NCBI GenBank assembly: GCA_018401885.1
Contig: JAGYKB010000003.1
Location: 62,001-126,000, forward strand
DNA: 64,000 nt
Direction: 5' to 3'
DNA from: Gammaproteobacteria bacterium
Lineage (GTDB): Bacteria > Pseudomonadota > Gammaproteobacteria > Pseudomonadales > Pseudohongiellaceae
Part shown: piece after piece, positions 34,193 through 46,200 of the stretch
How the letters are laid out: each line of letters starts with the position of its first letter
How positions within the stretch are numbered: position 1 is the first letter of the stretch
Translations under genes and position numbers: made by a program
Notes under the pieces: generated by a model
Told to the model about the DNA's origin: nothing
The model's input: only the letters and a program-made list of their open reading frames with translations
The model's database searches: none

Positions 34193-34435
34193 TCAACGCA
34201 TCTTCTGCGTGGCGCAGCGAAAGGTGCCTACGACAAACCCGCGAAGCTTCGCGTGTTTAGTCTTACGCGACGTTACGCGCTTGCGCCACATTCTAAACGA
34301 AGAGGGTTTCATCTCGAGTCGCATGAGCTTTATGACATCTGGCTCTTTGAGCCCGTAAGACGCCTCAATCGCTTCGAAGGGTGTGCGGTCTTCCCACGCC
34401 ATTTCGATGATTCGGCTTATGTCACTGGGGTTCAT
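34193..34435 (-). CDS. DUF2805 / TIGR03643 small conserved protein
   Basis: An 80-residue protein, M-N-P-S-D-I-S-R-I-I-E-M-A-W-E-D-R-T-P-F, then I-E-A-S-Y-G-L-K-E-P-D-V-I-K-L-M-R, S-S-F-R-M-W-R-K-R-V and a closing K-H-A-K-L-R-G-F. This is the well-conserved DUF2805 pattern; the helix-turn-helix-like segment and basic C-terminus suggest nucleic-acid binding, but function is unknown. GAGG lies 7 bases before the ATG. It follows the SulP gene on the same strand by 33 bases, possibly in one transcript. Confidence 0.82.
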   Translation of the reverse strand: MNPSDISRIIEMAWEDRTPFEAIEASYGLKEPDVIKLMRLEMKPSSFRMWRKRVTSRKTKHAKLRGFVVGTFRCATQKMR

Positions 34436-34468
34436 TCTATTGCCTCACTTGCAAAACTTCGATTACGT

Positions 34469-35887
34469 CTATATTTCGACGGCTACTTTATAAGTCAGAT
34501 CTTCGATGATGTTTACATCGATTATTACTACATCAGGATCAGCTGCGATATCGAACTTCTCGGCAAAAGCCTGCACCGAACCGAAGAACAACGGACCGTA
34601 GATTTCATAGTGCTTAGTGCCTTTTTCGTCGACGTATTTACGCGCGCGTATACGTTTGGCGTTCTCCCATGCAAATACCAGCGCTGAAATTATCACACCG
34701 ATAAGCACCGCTAGGGCAAGGTTATGTAGGAGTACGGTGATGCCCGCAACAAGAAAACCCACGAGGTTGTCGCGTGTTGGCATCCTCCCGATCGCCCTGA
34801 TACTCGCCCATTCGAAGGTCCCAATCGCGACCATAATCATTAGTCCTGTCAGGGCGGCGATCGGCATCTTCTCGATGTATTCTGCGCCAAACATGATAAA
34901 CACAAGCAGCATAACCGAGGCGACAACCCCCGAGAGGCGCGCGCGGGCGCCGGATGAAATGTTGATAAGGCTTTGGCCAATCATCGCGCAGCCGCCCATG
35001 CCAGAGAAAAATCCGGTGACGAAGTTTGCAAGACCCTGTGCCATCGCTTCTTTATTACTTTTACCGCGAGTCTCGGTGATCTCATCGATGAGGTTCAATG
35101 TCAGTAGGCTTTCTATAAGACCAACTCCAGCAACGATAAAAGCATAGGGGAAAATAATGCTGAGTGTCGCGAGGGTAAGAGGCACGTCAGGGATATGGAA
35201 GGGTGGGAAGCCGCCCTTAATCGAACTTATATCACCAACGTTGCGCGTGTCGATATCTAGGCCGAGAACGATAGCGCTGACGACTAAAATCGCCGTTAGC
35301 GAAGCAGGCACTGCCTTGGTAAGCTTCGGTAGTGCCCAAATAATAAGCATTGTGAGGAAAACGAGGCCCAGCATAACGTTAAGCTGATCGCCGATCATCC
35401 AACCCATCTCGCCGCTTTCTCCAGCAACTTTAAACGATGCTAGCTGCGCCAAAAAGATGACAATCGCGAGCCCGTTAACAAAGCCGAACATCACCGAGTG
35501 CGGTACGAGGCGAATGAATTTACCTAATTTGAGTGCCCCCGCCAGCATTTGAATCATGCCTGCAAGCACAACTGTGGCGAAGATGTACTCGACGCCATGG
35601 CTCTGCGCGAGACTCACTATGACCACTGCCACCGCGCCAGTCGCGCCTGAAATCATGCCCGGCCGACCACCAAAAAGCGACGTAATAAGGCCAATACTGA
35701 ATGCGGCATAGAGACCGGTGAGCGGAGAAAGCCCCGCGATAAGCGCGAAGGCAATTGCCTCAGGCACCAGCGCCAATGACACGGTGAGTCCGGAAAGGAT
35801 TTCGGTCATGAAGTTGATGTGCTTAGAACGGTCGTAGAGGTTTAAGAGGTTTTTCACAGGTTTAAAGTAGTGTGTAGCCAAATGCAA
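34469..35887 (-). CDS. SulP-family anion transporter with truncated STAS domain
   Basis: A 472-residue SulP transporter. The family signature is clear: I-L-S-G-L-T-V-S-L-A-L-V-P-E-A-I-A-F near residue 30, S-G-A-T-G-A-V-A-V, and G-G-C-A-M-I-G-Q-S in mid-protein, with about 10-14 membrane segments. The cytoplasmic STAS domain starts normally (H-Y-E-I-Y-G-P-L-F-F-G-S) but stops about 35 residues later after V-V-I-I-D, with an unrelated tail; the usual 60 or so further residues are absent in any frame. Sulfate, bicarbonate or another anion may be moved. The start is uncertain: TTG 35887 fits family length; GTG 35857 and ATG 35809 are alternatives. Confidence 0.85.
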   Translation of the reverse strand: MHLATHYFKPVKNLLNLYDRSKHINFMTEILSGLTVSLALVPEAIAFALIAGLSPLTGLYAAFSIGLITSLFGGRPGMISGATGAVAVVIVSLAQSHGVEYIFATVVLAGMIQMLAGALKLGKFIRLVPHSVMFGFVNGLAIVIFLAQLASFKVAGESGEMGWMIGDQLNVMLGLVFLTMLIIWALPKLTKAVPASLTAILVVSAIVLGLDIDTRNVGDISSIKGGFPPFHIPDVPLTLATLSIIFPYAFIVAGVGLIESLLTLNLIDEITETRGKSNKEAMAQGLANFVTGFFSGMGGCAMIGQSLINISSGARARLSGVVASVMLLVFIMFGAEYIEKMPIAALTGLMIMVAIGTFEWASIRAIGRMPTRDNLVGFLVAGITVLLHNLALAVLIGVIISALVFAWENAKRIRARKYVDEKGTKHYEIYGPLFFGSVQAFAEKFDIAADPDVVIIDVNIIEDLTYKVAVEI

Positions 35888-35969
35888 AAGGCGGGCACTC
35901 TACAGGAAAGGACGCTCAATGAGAAGGAACGTGTGATTATGTGATAAGCGTGAAGAGGCTAAGAGGGTG

Positions 35970-36905
35970 CTAGAGCGGCAGTCTGAGCCCTTCTGTCGCG
36001 ATATGGTAGCCGGAATCTAACACGGTAAGGCTCTCAGGACTTTCAGGCTCTAGTAGAGGATTCGTGTGGTTGAAGTGGATAAACCAGACCTTGTCGCGCT
36101 CCGTTGCTGGTAAATCTGCAAACAACGCCATCGACTCAACGACGAACGGATGAGGTATCTGAGACATATCCCTATTACCAAGCTCTCCGTCAGCGAAAAA
36201 AGTTGCGTCCAGTAGGGCGTAGTCGACTGTCTTGAGCAGTGCAGCGATGTCTGTGTCCCAGTCGGCCCATTTATTAATGTCGGGGATAAAGAGTGCGCTC
36301 TTGTTAGGACCCTCGATGCGATAACCGACCGTCTCGGAAAATTCATCGCGATGAGGAACTAGCATGGGTGTCACGAAGAGGGTCGATGTTAGTTTGACGG
36401 CGTGGTCGTCTCTAAGCGGCATAAGCGCTACGTTGCCTAGCGCAACAAGTTGACTCCATGGCCCATTGTTCCTTAGAAACGCCGACATCAATGGCATTGC
36501 ATACACGTCGAGCCCCTGCGCATTCATCGCTTCACGCCCAAAATGCATTAAGCCTGCGTAGTGACCGATATGCGCATGAGTCAGAAAGACACCATCGAGG
36601 CCGTCGCGAGTATTCGGAGCCTCTTTTTGGAGGGCATAAAGCTGTTCGGGAAGATGTGGGGTCGCTTCGAATAAGAAACTTAGGTCCCGTTCAGGGTCTA
36701 TTAACGCCAGCGATGTTGCGGTGCGTCGTTGGGAGGGGTTTTCCCAGCCTTTCATACAATGCGGTTGATAACAGCCAACTTGAGGATAGCCTGCATCTTG
36801 AGCGACCCCAAGTATAAAGAGGTACGGGGTCTCTTGCGCCGATACGAGCGAGCTTATAACGAGGGTATAAGCAAATAAAAATATTGAAATACTCAGTTTT
36901 CCCAT
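35970..36905 (-). CDS. Exported PqqB-like metallo-beta-lactamase-fold hydrolase
   Basis: A 311-residue protein with a signal peptide (hydrophobic core, L-V-S-A-Q). The body resembles PqqB/PhnP-type MBL proteins: F-I-L-G-V-A-Q-D-A-G-Y-P-Q near the N-terminus, then F-L-T-H-A-H-I-G-H-Y-A-G-L, the metal motif in which the Asp of H-x-H-x-D-H is Gly. Later ligands appear as V-P-H-R-D, F-I-P-D-I-N-K, L-L-D-A-T-F-F and F-I-H-F-N-H-T-N-P. Exported PqqB-like proteins are not PQQ-biosynthetic enzymes as far as is known; no pqq genes are nearby. The reaction is unknown. Monocistronic. Confidence 0.78.
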   Translation of the reverse strand: MGKLSISIFLFAYTLVISSLVSAQETPYLFILGVAQDAGYPQVGCYQPHCMKGWENPSQRRTATSLALIDPERDLSFLFEATPHLPEQLYALQKEAPNTRDGLDGVFLTHAHIGHYAGLMHFGREAMNAQGLDVYAMPLMSAFLRNNGPWSQLVALGNVALMPLRDDHAVKLTSTLFVTPMLVPHRDEFSETVGYRIEGPNKSALFIPDINKWADWDTDIAALLKTVDYALLDATFFADGELGNRDMSQIPHPFVVESMALFADLPATERDKVWFIHFNHTNPLLEPESPESLTVLDSGYHIATEGLRLPL

Positions 36906-37252
36906 CTAACTATTCCCTCCAAACCCCAGCTCATTCTGCTAGACTCAGCAGAGATGAGTCACATTATCTTGACCAATAAGTTCTGCCGGTACTGTGCAGC
37001 ATTCTCTCATGCGCTGTTGTCGCTGTGCTAGTCATCTCTCTAATGAGGAAAATTTATGGATTCACCAATCCGATTGCTATCGAATTTGGTTTTTGGGGAT
37101 CCTACATTTTGCCCGTTTTGATGCGATATGACGGCATCCCAGCCCGTTAGCTATTAATAGCCCCATTTGAGTTCTATACTGTAGACTGATGAGTGGGCGC
37201 TCGATTACATCCGTCTGACGTAAGTTAAAACGCGCTTTTTAATTGAGGACGG
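36906..37252. other. Intergenic region before the giant adhesin gene
   Basis: About 350 bases between the divergent PqqB-like and giant genes. A small dyad CTGCT-N6-AGCAG lies near 36936-36951. TATACT near 37175-37180 is a possible -10 box about 75 bases before the start, but no convincing -35 is paired with it. GAGGACGG just before 37253 is the ribosome site of the giant gene. I see no open reading frame with coding character. Confidence 0.4.
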
Positions 37253-40200
37253 ATGATGATTAGAATGGCATTTACAGCGAGCATTCTGCTTCGCGGATTT
37301 TGCGTCCTAATTGTCTCTCTCGCGGTTTTGCTCGCTGCGCCCGACGCAAGCGCGCAGTGCAGCGCTACTAGTGATACTTCAGACTCCAACGTTCGCTTTA
37401 GCAGCTGTACTTATGCAGAAGCCGCCACTGCAAACGCCAATCGACTCGATATAGCCTATCCAGCAAGCACTGCGTCCGGAGATGTGCTTGTGCTTGTAGT
37501 AGCGATAAGAGGACAAGTTGGAGTTTATAACCCCCCCCGGATATGTGCGCGTCATGACAGAAACTGGGGGAAGCGCCACGCTTGCTATTTTTCGTAGGAT
37601 TGCAGACGGTAATGAGCTTGGTGATCTGAGGGTGAACTGGACCGGCAATAGGTTCGGTCAGGCCTTTATGTTGAGATTGGTTAACGCAACAGGACGATTC
37701 GAAACAGACTGGGTTTCCAGCGCGACTAATACGCTCGTTCAGTCGCCCCGTTTGACTTCAGGGTATACCAATCAATTCGTGCTCAGGGTAGCCGCAATGC
37801 CTGGCGACGAAGTGCAGGCCTCTGCCGAAATCGTCAAGAGTGGCGGCCACAATAATCTTATTTGGAATACTCATCCTAATCTGGGCACGTCTCCAACTAA
37901 TGCGATAACCTTGTCAGCTGCTTATGCTTTGCAGGCAGCTGAAACCTCAACAGGTGAAGCGGCGTTTAATAATCTCACTGAGAGTTCTTCGCTTACCGCG
38001 ACTGTTGCGTTCGAGTTTGGCGCCGATGGCGTGCCTACCGGAGACCCAAGTGATTTCATTTGTGCTCGTAATACCGATGCACTTACACAGCCTTCACAAA
38101 TAGTTATCTTCCGCGGATGCCGTAGGCAGTCGACTCCAACGACAAGCGGTGCAAACAGTATTACCATCGAAAAGCCTTCCGACGCGCAGGTCGGTGATGT
38201 TCTTCTCGCGATGATTTCAGCGGGGACTGATGACCTAACCTCGACGCCTAGTGGTTGGACAAGTTTACTCTATAGCTCGCACAAGAACGATGTAGCACTC
38301 GGAGAAAAAGGAGCGAGCTATGCCATCTATAAGCGCACGGTGTCGGCAACCGAGCCGAGCAGTTACACGTTCACTTTTTCCGATGTGAGAGGCATTACAG
38401 GGCTAGTTAGTGCGTTTGGTAATGCAGATCCGACGATCTCCGTGTCTAGCCGAACTGAAACGGGAGAGTCTATGCTGAGTCCATCAGCCACTACGACGAA
38501 CCCAAATAGTTTGGTAATCAGAACGATGGCATCTGATGATCAAGACATCGGAAACCTGCCTTCCGAAATAGTGCCTTACTACCGGAACATAGCTGCAATC
38601 GATTCGCAGGCGGTAGATAAGGGCGTTAGTTTGCAGGCGGCCTATCTTAACGTGCCAACAGCGGGTCCTGTGCGTGATGAAAGAATGTATCTGCTCCAAA
38701 CTGAGGAATCGACGCTCGCGACTTTGGTTATAGCGCCCGTAGTCAATTATCAACTCGGTTTCACAATGCCGGACACAGCATCGGATTCGTGCGGTTCGCA
38801 GGTAGTCACGCTTACTGTGCGTGATGGTTCAGGAAGTGTGCTAACAAATTTTACTGGTACAGTGAATCTCGCAGTGCAAGCGGCATCAAGTGATTTGTAT
38901 GCGGGTGCGAGTTGGCTTGACCTTGATGGCTCGCTCAATGGGACATTAACTAACGACGGTAATGGCGTCGCGAGTTACACCTTTAGCAGCGCTGATAATG
39001 GTGTTGCAGTATTCGATTTTCTTAACCCCAATGCTGGAACGGTGAATTTCGACGCAAGCTACACCGATCCTGCGACCGGTCAATTGATTACTGAGACCTC
39101 GTCTTTAGATCCTGAATTAATAATTTCGGCCTGCACCGTTAAAGTGACAGTGATCGATAATGCTATTGCAGCATGCAGCGCTGGAACCGACGTAACCTAT
39201 GAGATTTTTAGGGGAGACGGCGCAAAATACACAGCGTATGACGGCCTACTAATCGTCACGGCCAACGGAACAGGTAATTACAGCTACTCAGGGTCATCAT
39301 CCAGTGACTTTAATAATCTCGGCACTAACGACGGTGTTGCTCGTTACCAATTCAGCGCTTCGGATAACGGTGAGGTAACACTGACTTATTCAAGCGTTAC
39401 ACCAGCTACCGCGACTCTCGATGCTTATTCCTCCGTAGCAGGGGTAACGGGAGGCGTATCCACTGCTAATACAGTGGTGATATCTGACTGCACTTTTCGA
39501 ATTACTTACACAGATGCAATAGCCGGTGGCACTACTTGCGCCGCAGAATCTGTTCGTATTGGAATCCATGACGATGCAAACGGTAGTCTGGTGACCGACT
39601 TTGTTGGCAGCATGAGCGTCGAAGCGAGTTCGAATAAAGGTGCTTGGAGCCTTATCAGTGGAGGCGGTGATTTTACCGAAGCTTCGTTGATCGATGGTGT
39701 TTTTACTTACAATTTTAGTAGTGCGGATGCAGGCGAGGCGACCTTCGCCTATTCGACTCTTGATACGGGCGAGATTAATTTCAACGTAACTAGCGGGACG
39801 TTTGAAGACGTAAGAGATAGTTCGAATGCTTACGATCCAAATCTCTCAGTTGGGAATTGTGTCATACGCGTTACAGTCGACACGCCATCTAACGAAGGAG
39901 ATATGTGCAGCATCGAACCAATCACGTTTACCATTACGAATGCAGCAGGATCAAGGATAGCTCATTTCGTAGGCATTCTCTCGATAGCAACAACCAGTGC
40001 TAATGGCGACTGGCGAGGAGGTGAAACGAATACCGCGGTGAACGGCGTCGAAGACGATGGCGTTGCAACGTACACCTTCGCTGCTGCAGACGAAGGCAAC
40101 ATAACACTTGGGTTTACTCATCTCTATGAGGCGCCGAGCGTAGGGTTTGTTGTATCTGCGGTCAGCACTGCTGGAAAGTCAGTTTCACAATCGGGCTACA

Positions 40201-43200
40201 TAAACGAATCGATCAAAATTTTGAGCTGCTCTGTTTTCGTCGATGTAAGCGACGGGCTTGCAAGTGCCTGTGGTAACGGCGAGGAGGTGACCTATACCAT
40301 TCGAGATAGCGCCGGCAATATCGCTGACAATTTCGAAGGCTATTTGCTTTTAGATGCTGAAACCGGGAAAGGCGATTTTTCTTCGACAACGGCGAATGGT
40401 GAACTGAATAACTCGATACTCAATGATGGTGCTGCGCTTTATAAATTTGCGCTGGCAGACAACGGGGTTCTCGTTGCGAACTATTCGACGAAAATTTCTG
40501 GAACGGTCAATCTTTTTTCCTCAGCCCCGAGCATTGATCTTGATCCGGCATCCGATCGCACTATTGAGTTCAGTTCGTGCGAGCTGCGAATTACCTATAC
40601 AGATTCGACGCCAGGCGTTGCGGAATCCTGCTCACAGGAACTCGTGCGCATAGGACTTTATGATGCGGGCGGCACGGCGATCGTTGGCTATGATGGCGCC
40701 ATTACGGTTACCACTAGTACCGGCTATGGCGACTGGGTGGTAACTGACGGCGACGGCGATTTCGTCGATATTGCGGTTGGCGATGGGAGTTTTGTTTACG
40801 AATTTACGAGTACTGATCTAGGTGAAGCAACATTCGGCTATACTGCCGGAGTCGCGGGAAGTGTAAATTTTGATGTTGATGACGGAATTATTACTGATGC
40901 TCGAAATGCAGCGGATCCATACGATGCCAACTTAAACGTGTCAGCATGCGGTTTCCAAATCAGTTTCGATGGGGGAGGACCAAGTAGTTTCCATAACCCA
41001 GTTAGTACGACCGCGTGTAGCGTGCAAGAAGTAACAATCGAGGTTGTCGACTCTGCGGGAGCGGCTCTAACAAACTACCTAGGTCTCGTGACCATTACTA
41101 ATTCGAGCAGGCGAGGAGCCTGGGCGATAAACGACGCTGACGGTGATTTGACTGCGCTAGGAACAGACAAAGGCTCGGCAACTTATCAATTTGTGAGTAC
41201 TGATAATGGCAAGATCACCTTGGATTTTTCGAGTGAGGTGCTCGGCTCTTTGAGTATTGATGTTACTGACGGTGCGATGGTCGTCGATCCTGCTGCCGAT
41301 CCGTTGCTTACTGTCACCGGCTGTGTGCCGACTATTGGCACGCCAAGCTGTTCAGGCCCGCCCAGTAAGTCTGCAGACCTTACAATAAATGCGCGTCAGA
41401 CCGATCCCAATCAGCGTGGCAGACTCGTTATTATGCTTGTTGCGGATTCTTCCGACTCAGACGTGCTGAGTGCGACTTTTAATGGCGTTGCGATGACGCG
41501 AATACATCGCGCCCAAAAACCACCGACCGCAAGCGCAATGCTCGAAATGTGGGGCATATTAGACGCCGACCTGCCGGTTAATGCGGGAACCTACAGCGCT
41601 GCCTACAGCGGCGCGAGCAACGACGCGGCGATGTGCGTCATGTTTCTCGACAGCGTCGCTCAGACGTTCCCCAATTATGACTCTTCAACCCCGACAGCCG
41701 GCGCTGTAAACGGCTCAAGTGGAACAACGAATTTAGCGACGACAACTCTAACGACGCCTGCCAATAATAGCGTTATCGTCTCAGGAGTAGTTGGCGCACA
41801 GGCAGATGGCGCATCCACCGACTATGGCTCGGTCGCTCCGTCCTCGCTATCCCGAATTTTCCAGGGCCCTGATCCGATTAACGCAGATTTTGCTGGGAGT
41901 TCTGGCGACATAGCAAACGCAGGTGAGCTCACTGTGACCGATACACGCAACGGCAGTTCATCGGATCGCAATGTTCAACTCGTTGCTGCGTTCGCGCCGC
42001 TATTCGATTCACCCCCAGTGATTACAGATTATGTACCGCTGGCATTGCAGGCGAGCTATGCGGGAAATATCGATTTTGATTTTATCGGCAATACAATGAG
42101 GACCTCCGACCTTACTGGCGAACGTTGCAATATGGGCACCGGGGCAGTGACAGCTGCGCTCGCGCCGAGTGCGTCCCCTCTAACTTATAGCGATTCGAGC
42201 ATCGTGGCTGCGTGGCTTTATTGGTTCGGGGCAGGGGACTATACGTCTCAACCTTCTGGGGCTGATTTCGACACCGTAACGTTTACAAATAGCGATGGCG
42301 TAAGCACATCGATAGACGCGAGTGGGATACACAACACGATTAACACGTTCGGTTCTGGGGGCCGGCACTATTACACTGCTTTCAAGGAAGTCACGAGTTT
42401 AATGACGGGCCGAGGAAACTATTCGGTCTCGAACATCAGCACTGACACAAGCACTACCTACAGCAACGAAGACCTTTGCGCAGCGGGTTGGGCAATGGTT
42501 GTCGTCCACAGTCATCCTCAAGTCCAGTATCGCGTCGTCAATATATACGATGGGTTACACCCTATCGGCGGCAGCGGTGGAACCGACATTGCCTACGTCG
42601 ACATGGGTAATTTCGTCACGAGCACGCCAGACGCTGCCAATCTATTGCCCAACGGACACATAGGATTCGCACTAATGGAGGGCGATATCGGTATCTCAGA
42701 CGGCAAAGAGTCTTATCTTATTCAAGCTACTCCTGGTAGCGACGACTTCAATATTCTCACGAATTATTACAACCTAAACTATGCTGCACTTAATTCAACA
42801 ATATCGCGATTAGCGATGTACAACACATTTACCATTGCCGACGGGAGCAAGGTATTCTCGCTTAACGAGTCGGTAGGTGAGGGTGGGTACCTGACGGATT
42901 ACCCTGGACCTTTTACCGGACCAAACCCAGGCTTGTTCGACGAAACGGGCAGCGCCTATGGTGTCGATATCGATAATTTTCATCTGTCTCCCACTGGTTC
43001 AAGTGAGATTGGCGATCTGTTCGGTTCTGCCTTTCCGGCGTCTACGAAGGGGCTTAATGCGTTTGGCAATGTCAACGCAACTAGCCTGCGCACGGGCGTC
43101 ACGACCGGCAATGATAGTGCGCTACTGTTTGCACAGGCACTTAGCATGACGAGCGAGAAAGTTGCCGACCTCGAGATTACGCTGAGTGAGCGCGCACCAT

Positions 43201-46200
43201 TTTCAGTTGGTGGTATGGGCATTTACGACCTTCAAGTGAATATCAATGGAACCAGTGGTAATGACTTTGGTAGTGCAACAGGCGTCGCAACTGTTACGGG
43301 GATACTACCCGATGGCCTAACTTTCGCGAGTGGCGCCTCGGTTGCAGGTGATGGTTGGCGTTGTCTGGTTACGCGCACTCCCTCCGCGTTCACTTGTAAT
43401 TTTGACATCGTGACAGACTGGACCACAGCGCGCGGTGCGCAAGTCAATGGTGAGCTTGGCGAATCTGCGACACCGAGAGTTGGTGAGAGTCTCCCAACCC
43501 TGAGCGCCGAAGTCGAAATTGCTGATTCGGCAACGTTCCCGCTTCTAAACAATAGCGTGCTAACCGTGGCTAGACTGCTTCACTCGGATGGTACCTGCGC
43601 CGCAGCTTCGTTTGGCGTATCGCCTGACCCTGCCGGCTGTTCGCCACCGGAGTTCGATAACGTCAATTTTTTGAACGATGGTGCGATAGACATTAACGAC
43701 CTTAGTGAGAAAACCGCGAAAAATAATAATGTCGCTGGCATCGAAACGACTATTGCCGGTGCCTCTGTCGATTTAAAGATCGAAGTGAATCTCGAAGAGG
43801 CGCTGAACAAATCGATTGGATCTTCCTATTATTCGATGTTGGTTACCAACCTCGGGTCGACCGATACGACAGCTCTCTTTGTCATCTCGATTGCTAAGCC
43901 GCCTGGTCTGTCTTTCTCGAGTCTTAGCGGTGCCGGATTCACTGATTGTGTGATTTCCACAATGACAGCGGCTTGCAATTATTCGGCTGAAGGTGGGCTT
44001 GCGGTGGGCGAATCTGCAACTCTCAATTTGGTTGTGGGCGTTACCGGAGATATTGCCGACGTGGTTGTGACCACTGCCTCCGTAACCGTTGGCGCCGGTG
44101 ATTTCGATCCCGATCTTACTAACAATACTGCAAGTAATGTCTCGTCAATCGTTGGAACCGAGCCAATAACCCAAGATAGATTTTTATTATCAATCGGTAC
44201 GCTAAGGCCGGAGTCAGTGGGTCTAGGTCAAACGAGTTTATCCAATCTAGCATCGTTTAACGATGATGATCTTGTAATTTACGACCCCTCAACGGACACG
44301 GCGACTTTGTTCTTCAACGATACTGTCGGCACAGATGAGATCGATCTCAACAATATTGTTTCGGCACATGTTCTACCCAACGGGCATATCATTATGGCTT
44401 CTAGTGGCACGAGTAGCGCCACAGAGGTCGGTGCTTTTACCTCAAATAAATTGGTGAAGTACGATCCAATTGCGCAAACCACCGAATTGTTTTTTGATGG
44501 CTCGACAAGGTTTAGTTCGGGCAACGGCTTCGCCTCAGTGTATGTGCTTAGCGGCGGTGACGTTCTGTTCACCACTACGAGTGCGAACTCGGTAACGGGA
44601 TTTTTTTGGGATGCATTCGATATTGTCAGATACGACGCCTCTGAGGATACGGCGTCGGTCTATGTCGCAGCCGATCTGCCCGATCTTTTCGGAAGTGATG
44701 AGACGCCAAGTATCGAAGGTCTCTATTTTAGAGTGTCAGACACAGACCCCGATGCGATAAGCGACGTGCTTAATTTCACCACTTTCGAGTATTTTTCGCG
44801 AGTCGGCGTTGGGGGTGATCCACCACTGGGAACAGTTGTAACCCACGACGACATCGGACAGGTAGACTTAAAAACAGGGTCGGATACAAGCTACAGTACA
44901 AGGAATGTGTTTAGGGGAGATGCGAATCCAGGTATTTTTGAGAATGCGGCCGGCTCTATAGATAAAGACGGTGTGCGCTGGATTGATGCCTTGCATATTC
45001 TGGAAGACGGATACATCGGCCATTTCTCGATTGCGCAATCTGCCGCAGGGTCAATATGTGAAGTCGGCAAGATCATAATCAGTAAGCACGAAGGGCGAAC
45101 TCACACCGTCGATGAGGACTACTATGGTTCTGTCATCATCACTACGAGTACAGGCACGGGCGATTGGGGTTTAGTCGATGGCGAAGGAATACTAGACAAC
45201 GGCACGGCTGGTGATGGACGAGCGGTCTATACGTTTGTTGCAGCCGATGCGGGTGATGTTGAACTTAGCCTGCAGGTCACAACAGCAGCGCCTTCGGTCG
45301 ATATTCATGTGACTAATGGCATCGCCGAAGAGAGCGCGACTGAAGATCCGATTTTCAGTTTCAATGCAACAACTTCTACGTTTATCTATTTAGATAATTT
45401 TACGGCGGCGTCGTTCTCTCATAATGCGGGCACGGCGGTGTACTCGGGTGCTTGGGTTGAGACTGACGATTCGAACGGAGTAAGCGGCAGCAATTCTGGC
45501 GCCGGTGTGTCGACAGGAAACGTGACTGTGGGCTCGGGGGTTCTTTCGCTAAAGAGCACTAGTCTAGCAGAGAGCGGGCGTGATCCAAGTGTCGCGCGCA
45601 GCGTGAATTTCAGCGCTTTCACCGTAACCGAGGCGATCAATTTGAATTTCGACTTTGGATACGTGTCCGCAAACTCCGTAGATTCTGTCGTGGTAGAGGC
45701 GAGCGACGACAATGGCGCGAACTGGCAGTTGTTGAGCACCATTACAGGCCGTAGCGGCAGCGCTTCGGGCCTTGCTGCCCCGACTATTCGTCTAGACACC
45801 TTTGGTGGAAGCCTCAATGACTTCGGCGGGTCGCTCACAATTCGGTTCCGCGTAGCTAACGGCTATACGTCTGGTGGAAGTTTCAACATCGATAATGTCG
45901 AAATCTCGGCCGGCACAACCGACTGTAATGTCGTGTCGATGGATCACTATGCAATCGCACACGATGGTACGGCTATTTCGTGTCTGGGTTCTGACGTAAC
46001 AATCATGGGGCATGATGCGAGCCATAATTTGATCGCTGTGCCGCTCGGTGAGTCGATGGCGCTTTCGAATAACCGGCTGAAAGGCACATGGGCGAGTATT
46101 ATCTCAGGTGCAGGCATGCTCACCGATCTGGGTGCTCCAGGGTCGGCAGCGAATACTGATGGACAAGGTAGTTACCTATGGAGTGGCTCAGAGCACACCG

